Origin: Sanderia malayensis
Lineage: Eukaryota > Cnidaria > Scyphozoa > Semaeostomeae > Pelagiidae
NCBI GenBank assembly: GCA_013076295.1
Contig: RQOL01000943.1
Location: 1-64,000, forward strand
Direction of reading: 5' to 3'
Length of the DNA stretch: 64,000 bases
The translations under genes were made by a program, and so were the position numbers. This document shows positions 56,702-64,000 of this stretch, piece after piece; the stretch's first letter is position 1; every line of letters starts with the position of its first letter. The notes below the pieces were generated by a model, which had not been told where the DNA came from, ran no database searches, and saw nothing but the letters and a program-made list of their open reading frames with translations.

Positions 56702-58702
56702 CAGCTTCAATGCCAGTTTCTTCTTTAATTTCTCTCATCACAGTAGCACCTAAAGCAAAGATAACTTCACGACTACAATCATACCAAAAAAGCTCTTTTC
56801 AGCCCTAGGAGGGAGGCTCAATAGAGAGGGCGGGCTTAATTAACAATCTCAACTCAAAAAGAAGGTTATTAGAGCAGAGAACCTAATAGAAAGGGGGGTT
56901 TTTATGCCAAGATATATACATGTATTAGAAATAAATAAGTGACATGCAAAGTCTTGCAAGAAATTTTTATCAGATATTTATGTTTCACATGATATAAGTG
57001 AGAGGTTTTGCATGCAATCCAGGAAACAAGAGTAAAGAAAGATTCATGCTTACCCGATATCTTCATTTGGTTCAGCAAAGCCACAAGGAAACTTCCATTT
57101 CCTTATCTGACATGACATATTTTCAATTAAATTTGTCTGCAATATACAGGGTGACCCAGAAAAAAGTAACCCCCCCCTAACAAAATATTTCGTAAAAAAT
57201 ATTTCTGAAGTAGCAATTTCATGAAATTCATACTTCAAGTTATTCCACTTACGTGCGATATTTTGTGCAAGTATTGTGCTGGTAGAGTTTATTATCTCTG
57301 AGTAAATGTGCTCTCAAACTTAAGCATCCAAAAACACACTCTTTGGAAACATGTAACTTCATATTGACGCAACAAAACACGAAAAACTTCAACAACTCAT
57401 TCTATCAGTCACATAAGATGTTCAAAATGTCAGTCTGATAAGATTCTTTTTCTTCCCCATCCTTTTTCTATTCTTAAATTCTTTATAAAATGCTTATCTC
57501 TGATATTGCAGGAATTTTCCTCTACGTTAAATTTTGTTTTGTTTGCTCGCTTGACATGATGAAATTTCAATTTCCAGCCAAAACAGCGAGTTTTTGAATG
57601 TCACGAATTTAATGCCTCATGGAAGATGTGCCTAGATGGAAGCTCTAAACGTGAAGATGTTTCTACACGTTAATAAACTTGAATTGAATATCATCTGGTA
57701 TAAATTTGATTGAATTCATTTTTGAGAAAAAATGTCTATAAATTATTTTGTTTGGGGGTTACTTTTTTCTGGGCCACCCTGTATGTATGCTAAAGCCGTA
57801 GCAGTTAAATAAATGAAATGTCATTACAGATATAAAACCAAATTATGTGAATGAAAATTAGGCGATGCTTAATAATATTAAGTTAAAATACCTACTTTTC
57901 CTTTGTCAACAACGAGTGCTTCCTGTGTTTCTTCATTAGGTACCATGCCTTGAGCAAAAATGATTCAAAATTAAACCATTAGTTCAAAATAATTCATATA
58001 CCTGAACGCTTCATTGAAAAACTTTGTCTAGAAGTATACTACCTTGCAAAAAGCAAAGCTAATAGAGATACAATTGCAACATTGATATAAGATTACGCTA
58101 ACAAACATATTTCAAATACCTACTTGGTACACCAACAGTGTGAAAAGCTTATTGGGGAATTTTATGTTCTTTATCTTCTGGTTGCCATTTGTCATCATTA
58201 TGTAATCGATTATTGCGTGATGGCAGCTGAAGCCTGAAGAACTCAGGTATGGTATCGCCCAATGGTATTTTAATGGTATTGTCACAAATATTCCTCTCAT
58301 CCCATCTGCCTTCCAGATATTGAGGTATTCTAGGAAGATGAAAGAAAGATAATATGATAAAACAGTTGATAAGTAAATGTTGTTGATTACAGATTGATGA
58401 ATGGATGAGCAAATGAATGGATGACTTAACAAATAAAAAAATCAATGCTGAAATGAATAAATAATGTATGAATAGAATTATAAAGACAAATTATTTCACC
58501 TGATAAACTTCCAGCAAATTCGTCTTTATCTTCATTCTCTGCAACAACTCCAAGATCTAATATAAAACCACAAACACGTGTTTCTTTCCAGACCTAGCCA
58601 TGTTCTTAAAACTTACTTCCACTACATTGGTCTCTAGAAGGCAAAGAAATGTTCCGTTTGTAGGTGTGAAGGTCCTTCTTCTTCTTACACGTGCAATGAC
58701 AT
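56702..58702 (-). pseudogene. NUDT6: NUDT6-like gene, exon block 3 (exons 1-6)
   Basis: E1 58702-58617 (ATG-TCA-TTG, then a stop), E3 58329-58133 (one-base deletion after DYIMMT), E4 57948-57896 (one codon shorter), E5 57106-57054 (KWKFPCGFAEPNEDI, an extra G at the donor), E6 56749-56702 (ATVMREIKEETGIEA). E2 lies at about 58558-58500. Glu residues of the Nudix box are kept but the GG is CG. No last exon exists before the LINE, so the unit is incomplete. A mariner-like MITE sits in the intron between E4 and E5. Confidence 0.72.
57147..57781. mobile_element. Mariner-like MITE, 635 bp
   Basis: Ends CAGGGTGACCCAGAAAAAAG and complement (CAGGGTGGCCCAG), flanked by TA. Blocks 1 and 2 lack it at the same place (CAATAYATGTA), giving an empty site. 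No transposase. Confidence 0.9.
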
Positions 58703-58799
58703 TTTTCATGGTAGAGGATAGAGACCTGTGACTTTCTAAATTGTAGCCATTCAAGGACGAAATATGGCTAGAATATCGCTGCAGCGGCCGTCTTGTTGC

Positions 58800-59055
58800 C
58801 ATATCAATTTATTATATATGATTTCTAAAAAGGATATGACTTCGTTCGGTGGCGAACTTGTTGCGTGACTCCTCTCTTCTCTTGGTTCCCGGTTCCCGCC
58901 CACTCTTCAAGGCCAATTGGGCCTAAGGGCCAAATCGTTGATTGATATAGCTAACTATAAGCGAATGTTCAAGCTACAGCTAGAACATTTTTCAAAATAA
59001 AAGTCTTGGGTATGTAATACCTAAAACATTCAGGCAGGTCTCCAGGTAGAATACT
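58800..59055. other. Spacer before the SAP/NHL element
   Basis: No gene. Contains the 6-bp AATACT target copy at 59050-59055. Confidence 0.4.
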
Positions 59056-59285
59056 GAGGGTCGTTTAGGGGGGGTACATGTTCCCTTGTTCCTTGTTAAA
59101 TTTCCGCTTTTTCCCCTGTTCCCTTGAGAAAATGCCCTTGTTCCCCTGAATTTTGTAGGCATATTATTTTCCGATTGATGTCAGCCAATATTCAAACTAG
59201 ACAAATTTTTGACGTTTCTGCGACTTGCAAAAGAACTTTAAAATAGGAGAAACTAAATAACTGAATATATTACATCTTAAAAACA

Positions 59286-60356
59286 TCATTCTGATTCGTT
59301 GTCGTACTGTACAAAATCCTGGAATGTTCTTTTACTTTTCCTAGATGAGCGTCTCGTCTTTTGCATTTGTGCTTCTTCCTCATCCTCTAGTATTTCATCT
59401 GTACTTGCTTGATCTCTATATTCTAAGATATGTGCTAGGAGGTTATAATAAGCCTCTTCTTCGATTGTAAATTCTAATTGATCTTTTGAATATGAAATCT
59501 CCTCGACACGACATATAATATCCTCAGTAGAAACAACTAACTCGTCTCCTTTATAAAATGTGTTTGAAGTAAATGGATCTCTCTTAAAATGAATCCCTTT
59601 TGCTTTCTTGGGTGATCGTATGTCACCGTTGCTAAGCGTTACGCTGTCCAATAGTTTACAAAGCTTCAATCTCTTAGCTTTCATGCAAACAACATTTTGA
59701 GCCTCGTAAAGAGCAGATAATTGAACTGTGGATTGTTTCTCCTTTTGATTTCCGTTGCATGCTTTGTGAAGTTTGTGTAAATCAATTGACTTCAAAATAG
59801 TTTTTTTCCCTTGATAAAGATTAACTGGCAGCGTTCCGGGGTTGTCTTTCGTTGAGAGATTTCTAACTGTTTTTTGAGGAACACTTTGTCCATGCTCTGC
59901 TCTCCAGTTTCTCATGGCTTCAATTTTCTCCTTCGATAGGTGCACTGTTTTGAATTTAGGAGGCTTTGGCAAACTTTTAAACGGAACAAGCGATGTAATT
60001 TTAGGGTAGTATGTGTCCACGTACGTAAAGTAGTTGAAGGAGCATTGACATTGACGCTTCAACCCTTCTCGAACAGCTTTGGGAAATTTCCTATCAAAGT
60101 CTAGCTGAAGTGGCATATCTAGTCCTCCCGATCGAATTTCAGAAAAAACATATTCCACACAAAGCGTCAAAATAGCTCTCGCATCAAATTTTTCAATGAG
60201 ACTTGGACAGATATCTGCAAATGCTAGGTGAAGATTTTTCAATCCCATTGTCATTCTTTCTTCGTCTTTGATTACTACTGTCGAGACAGTATCTTGAGGG
60301 CCTTGTGTAAGTTCTTCGTCCTTCATGTTATAAATTTTTTCACATCGTTGACACAT
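59286..60356 (-). CDS. C-terminal half of the SAP/NHL-like protein
   Basis: About 356 codons. The start overlaps the end of the preceding frame by 34 bp in the -1 frame. Visible features: CQRCEKIY near the start; a helical middle (GLKNLHLAFADI); YYPKITSLVPFKSLPKPPKF; RAEHGQSVPQKTVRN with PGTLPVNLYQ, which looks like a conserved core; Lys-rich nuclear-signal-like stretches; and an acidic then basic tail (ILEDEEEAQMQKTRRSSRKS) ending NESE. No known domain recognised. Probably one protein with the upstream frame, separated by an indel, or less likely by frameshifting at an A6 run. Confidence 0.65.
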   Translation of the reverse strand: MCQRCEKIYNMKDEELTQGPQDTVSTVVIKDEERMTMGLKNLHLAFADICPSLIEKFDARAILTLCVEYVFSEIRSGGLDMPLQLDFDRKFPKAVREGLKRQCQCSFNYFTYVDTYYPKITSLVPFKSLPKPPKFKTVHLSKEKIEAMRNWRAEHGQSVPQKTVRNLSTKDNPGTLPVNLYQGKKTILKSIDLHKLHKACNGNQKEKQSTVQLSALYEAQNVVCMKAKRLKLCKLLDSVTLSNGDIRSPKKAKGIHFKRDPFTSNTFYKGDELVVSTEDIICRVEEISYSKDQLEFTIEEEAYYNLLAHILEYRDQASTDEILEDEEEAQMQKTRRSSRKSKRTFQDFVQYDNESE

Positions 60357-61228
60357 GTTTTATCAAAATCGTAGACTTCTTCCAGTCCTTTGATAACTTC
60401 ATTAATCCTTAGGATTACCGGCTTTGTATTCTTTCTGTGTATTCCAAACAACATACAAAATTTGTCTAGATAGGTTAGATAATTAATCAATCCCTTTGGA
60501 GAGACAACGATTTTTAGTTTCCTTGCTGCTGAGTCTATAACATACAAAGTGCTATGCTCTACTGAGATCCCAGTTGGCTGGGCAAATAAACTTCTGCACC
60601 CATCACGCTCATTTAACACATCGGTTTCATGGGTTTCACCGACAAAGTTTTCTTCTTGACCAGAAGCAAGACTAAGTCTTTTTATGCTTCCGTGCTTTGA
60701 GTCACTGAACAAAATTTCACCATCAGCTTCATTCCAAACAGCCATTCCTTGCACAAATGCAACATTATCTGTCCCATTCTTGACAATTATCGATTTTTCT
60801 TCAGTTAAAATACCGTCCGCAGTCAAACCAATTTTCCAAATTCCACCATAAGCTGCATTACTTGAAACAAGAAAAAATTTACCGAGGCAAATAGAGCCTT
60901 GCAAAGACTTCCATGGAAGGACTGTTTTCTGAATGATATTTCCAGTAATTTTTGCAACCGTTTTCTGCAATTTCACTATGTATATTTGCCCACCACCAAG
61001 CGTTGCAACTGCGATCGTATCATTGCATGTAAAGGTTAAGCTACTTGGGTTGATAATTTCCTGTGAGAGTTGAAGGTGATCATTTCCTTTCGCACTTCCT
61101 TCCATTTGTTGATTTTCATCGAGCTTCGACGATAATAAGGTCTGTAGTTCAGCTTTCTTCTTTTTTGCAATTTCTGCATCTAGAACACCTATATCTTTTA
61201 ATGATGCCTTTAATTGTGCGACTGACAT
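60323..61228 (-). CDS. N-terminal half: SAP-like plus beta-propeller (NHL-like)
   Basis: ATG at 61228. Residues 1-35 (VAQLKASLKDIGVLDAEIAK, KKKAELQTLL) fit a SAP-type helix-loop-helix DNA-binding motif. Residues 55-260 show repeating beta-propeller phrases: SLTFTCNDTIAVATLGGGQI, GGIWKIGLTADG, VQGMAVWNEADGEILFSDS followed by KHGSIKRLS, and FAQPTGISVEHSTLYVIDSA, each with the hydrophobic-G/D-x-V-x-D style of NHL/YVTN repeats. The end YDFDKTCVNDVKKF runs into the overlap with the second frame. A DNA-binding adaptor is plausible. The single long exon and its place between inverted termini suggest it travels with the element. Confidence 0.6.
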   Translation of the reverse strand: MSVAQLKASLKDIGVLDAEIAKKKKAELQTLLSSKLDENQQMEGSAKGNDHLQLSQEIINPSSLTFTCNDTIAVATLGGGQIYIVKLQKTVAKITGNIIQKTVLPWKSLQGSICLGKFFLVSSNAAYGGIWKIGLTADGILTEEKSIIVKNGTDNVAFVQGMAVWNEADGEILFSDSKHGSIKRLSLASGQEENFVGETHETDVLNERDGCRSLFAQPTGISVEHSTLYVIDSAARKLKIVVSPKGLINYLTYLDKFCMLFGIHRKNTKPVILRINEVIKGLEEVYDFDKTCVNDVKKFIT

Positions 61229-61472
61229 CGAATTAGGTCCTACGCTTCATGCTGCGGGAGCAACAATAAGCCTCGATTTCATTTTAGCTCAGTTTTCTAC
61301 TTACTCACAAACATAATTCTTGAGAAACTTTCTGTGGAAAAAATTTCCCTGATCCCTGGACAAGACTCGAAGTTCCCTTGCTCCTTTTCAATTTTCGTCC
61401 TGTTCCTCTGTTCCCTTGATACATTTTGCATGTTCCCCGGTTCCCCCGAACCCCTAAACCACCCTCAATACT

Positions 61473-62220
61473 CCAGAATAGCAGGCGGAACAATTTTAAC
61501 AGCCAAAGGCTACAGCAATTTTCGTGTCTCTTTTTCGATTCGAGTAGTTACAGAGCAGGGCAACCTCGCTTTGAAATTTTAATACATTTGTTGCATGAAT
61601 TTTTATGCCCATCATTTCATCCTCTCATCATGCTTATTTTCTGTATTAACTTTCGATTTATCAGCTTTCAGTTAGTAGTTGAACCCTTACAGGTTTGTGG
61701 TTAGCCCCTGCCACGCAAAGACATCAAAGGAAGAGACATCAACGCAAGGTATATAAGAAAGCAGGGTCCCAAAACATACGTGCTCGGTACGAAAGCAGCC
61801 ATGGTAGCGGCAACAGTGGCAAACCAGTGGGGAACAACACGTAACAACAGAGAGAGTAGCAAGAAGATTGCCATATAGAACTGATTTCACGGTGCACCCG
61901 GAACTGGTACCTTGATTTAATAATGACTGGCATATGTTTGTATGTTGTGTGGCTTTGATATTTGGTTATGTAGCTATAAATGAAAATTGTTCAACCAATT
62001 CTCCTTTCCATTAAGCTCTTTCCACCTGGGATACAAAGCTTCTTTTAAAATCTGAAGCACCCAACCGGATTTTCTCCCATCAGATCAAAAACATTTTTCA
62101 GTCCTTTTATAATTGGAATATTTTTCTCGAAATTTCAAATAACCCGTGTCTCTCTAACAAAATTCGATTTCGTCGCAGAAACAATTGGTTGTGGTTGAAC
62201 TCGAGCAAGTCTTCATACGA
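61473..62220. other. Spacer without recognised gene
   Basis: Short frames only. Ends where the C duplication starts at about 62221 (CTCCCGACAAATGAG). Confidence 0.4.
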
Positions 62221-62599
62221 CTCCCGACAAATGAGTGTTCAAAGTATGTTCAGCTTCCTTTCTAATTTTTCTTGCTTTCAAAGTTTGATGTCAGAAGGGC
62301 CGTTGGCCGATTGTGAATCCCACAAACCATTACCAGATCCGCCAAGACCATTATATTTGCTCGTCGATATTCTCATGTTGACTGGCTCTTTCCGATCCAG
62401 CACAAGTAGCAAAAGAAAAATCCTTTAAATTTTTAAAACCCTTGTTCTTCAGCCACAACTCGCACAATGCATAAAAAGACATCATTGCATAGCACGAGTA
62501 ATAGAATCGGTTTCATTTCTGGGGTAACCATTTCATATACATGGGTCAGTGAACACGCTAACACATACGCAAGATCCATATGTGATGAATAAGAGAAGA

Positions 62600-62922
62600 T
62601 TAAGGTTTTAAAGGTCTATGAAAAACACTGAATGTTTTATCATAAGGTGGAATCCAACTAGTCATTCGCTCTGGTACAATATCAACATCTTCAAAGCCAT
62701 TTTTCAAACCTGATAAAGCCAGCGCAACGACACTTCTTGTCAACGGTGTTGAGTCTTCGCAATGAAGCAGATAATCAAGTGGTAAACATGCGAATTTGGC
62801 AATCTCAGTTTCGCATATCTTGATGTCAAATGTCAAAGGTTGAAGGCAACATATGAAGTAAAGATCGGACATGTTAAAAGCCACACCATGTTGCTGTCGA
62901 AATGTCAGCAATGCTTTGAATT
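62600..62922 (-). CDS. NUDT6: NUDT6-like Nudix hydrolase, last exon (unit 4)
   Basis: Same exon as 27320-27642: acceptor ATTCGTAG, FKALLTFRQQHGVAFNMSDL through DKTFSVFHRPLKP and stop. Open, with about six amino-acid changes (for example CETEIAKFACLP for SETEIAICACLP, and TRSVVAL for TRRVAAL). Its partner exons would lie beyond 64000. The NUDT6 family is a Nudix-fold protein; this exon supplies the fold's C-terminal half. Confidence 0.85.
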
Positions 62923-63343
62923 CTACGAATATGAAAGCAAACAATTATTCTAGAGTGCTCATCGACTATAATGCTTGATGATAAAGAATATAAGAAAAGT
63001 AAACTTTAGCTCTTAAGCTTGTCTCCCCAAAATAACGAAAACAAAATTATATATATCTAAAAAAATCGAGTAACCAATCTCGCAAGGCATGATTGGTGGG
63101 GTGAAATTAAGCAGCGGTTGTCGCAGTGTGTCCATAAGCCATACCAGCATTGTATTGTTTATGACGTCAAATGAATAGTAATGTTGCTATAGATATATAA
63201 GATAAACAACCATCACAAACTCAGTTGCAATTTCGCAATTTCCAAAGTGCACACAAGAAAGACACTATTCAATTTCAATCGCTAAACAATAAATTTTTCC
63301 ATTTATTTGGGATAAATTGAACATCAAAAGTCGAAATTTGAAG

Positions 63344-63640
63344 ATGGAATACAGCATTCGAAAATCGATCGCTAAATTCAAAGCTTCGCTTAAAAAACCA
63401 TCACAATATTATGCCGAGGAGAAGGTAGGACTAATCAATTGATTAACAAACATTGTTACAGCTTTTAAAGAACATTTCTCTGCACGTGAACATTTGTACG
63501 AAATAAAGGACACAGAACTCGAGTATATTGTTCTCCGAACTTGTTGGAAAATATCGGCCCACTTTCAACCTTTGCTACGAAGAACTTCACGCATTTCGGT
63601 AACTTTAAAGTCTGATCAGAAAAAGAGAGATTGCTCTTTG
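63344..63640 (+). pseudogene. Exon 1 region of the lysine-rich gene, third copy
   Basis: ATGGAATACAGCATTCGAAA: MEYSIRKSIAKFKASL..., donor AAG|GTAGGA at 63427. The downstream frame shares the TGA of the other copies and has a one-base loss at CTCCGAACTTG. The rest of the gene is outside the window. Confidence 0.6.
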
Positions 63641-64000
63641 CTAAAACATGGAAAAGTTTCTTAAAACTTGCTCAGAAATAACGAAATAATTTGTATTTTT
63701 ATGGTTAAACAATCTACTAACAAGTCACAAAGCAGAACTTTAATATGTAGGAGTATTTATTGGTAGAAAATAATTCCAAGTCATTAAGCCTAAATTATAG
63801 TACTTTTTATTTAACTTAACGAATTGATCATTATTGTGTTATTATGAGTCATTATTATCACTAATATTCATTTTAACTTTTAATTATTAGCTTTACTATC
63901 TGGAACGAACTAATGGCAATAAGATTTGGAGAATGTTTAACAGCTTATTGCTTAATATAGGTAACATATAACTTTATATAACACGTCACTTAGCTTAACA

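Larger units (their letters stand above)
59056..61466 (-). mobile_element. Candidate DNA element carrying a SAP/NHL-like gene
   Basis: The left tip GAGGGTCGTTTAGGGGGGGT and the right tip (complement) GAGGGTGGTTTAGGGGTTCG match at 15 of the first 16 positions. Both are flanked by AATACT (59050-59055 and 61467-61472). Inside both ends lie oppositely oriented TGTTCCCTTG-type repeats. The 2411-bp interior is filled by one gene (61228-59286) with about 230 bp on each side. No known transposase motif. Superfamily unknown; 6-bp duplications are rare among DNA transposons. Confidence 0.65.
62221..64000. repeat. Segmental duplication C, right copy (runs off window)
   Basis: Collinear with 26941-27778 and then 28287-30100, lacking the 492-bp element. 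Continues past the window end, where NUDT6-like exons 1-6 of a fourth unit are predicted. Confidence 0.92.

Noticed and set aside
1..64000. tRNA and rRNA genes
   Set aside because: No A/B-box cloverleaf or rRNA-like stretch was seen by eye; a covariance search would be needed to exclude short ones.

Overview
The window is animal nuclear DNA, not bacterial. Genes are split by GT-AG introns, the sequence is AT-rich, and most of it is transposons and decayed copies: a tyrosine-recombinase (DIRS/Ngaro-group) retroelement, Ty3/Gypsy, L1/Tx1-, RTE- and CR1-like LINEs, a Penelope-like fragment, and many non-autonomous DNA elements. The repeat mix and a SAP/NHL-type ORF would suit a marine invertebrate, perhaps a cnidarian. 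I cannot name the species from sequence alone.

Layout. 0.46-6.7 kb: a minus-strand DIRS-group retroelement (gag, RT-RNase H, tyrosine recombinase) whose recombinase gene is split by a 1.45-kb TIR element. 7.0-7.7 kb: a 40-bp minisatellite. 7.7-11.85 kb: the wreck of a second tyrosine-recombinase-type element, recognised by split direct repeats (A ... B-A ... B on the minus strand) and an RT remnant; it carries a 72-bp hairpin-forming tandem repeat. 12.1-18.1 kb: a degenerate paralogue of a lysine-rich multi-exon gene, LINE and Penelope fragments, and unclassified repeats.

18.5-64 kb is organised by tandem segmental duplication. The best-recognised host gene is a NUDT6-like Nudix hydrolase on the minus strand. 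Its small exons 1-6 occur as three blocks (19.7-18.7, 34.3-32.9 and 58.7-56.7 kb), and its last exon occurs twice (27.6-27.3 and 62.9-62.6 kb). Only the middle block pairs with a last exon inside the window. The 5.2-kb intron between them contains a plus-strand, lysine-rich multi-exon gene, so the two are nested head against tail. Upstream of NUDT6 exon 1 lie arrays encoding a 24-residue acidic repeat (short at 19.7-20.2 kb, long at 36.2-39.2 kb), then a 5.7-kb duplicated segment (20.1-25.8 kb versus 39.1-51.5 kb). The second copy was enlarged by later insertions: a TA-flanked MITE, a 5'-truncated LINE, and a whole Gypsy element with a hAT-like element inside it. The un-inserted copy gives empty sites for these, so target-site duplications can be read directly.

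52.6-56.1 kb is a decayed L1/Tx1-type LINE. 59.06-61.47 kb is a 2.4-kb element with ~20-bp inverted ends and a 6-bp target duplication. Its only content is an overlapping pair of reading frames for a SAP plus beta-propeller (NHL-like) protein with a long basic/acidic tail. This is the best candidate here for an undescribed mobile unit. Nearly every recognised protein-coding segment carries stops, frameshifts or truncation, so few genes in the window are likely functional.
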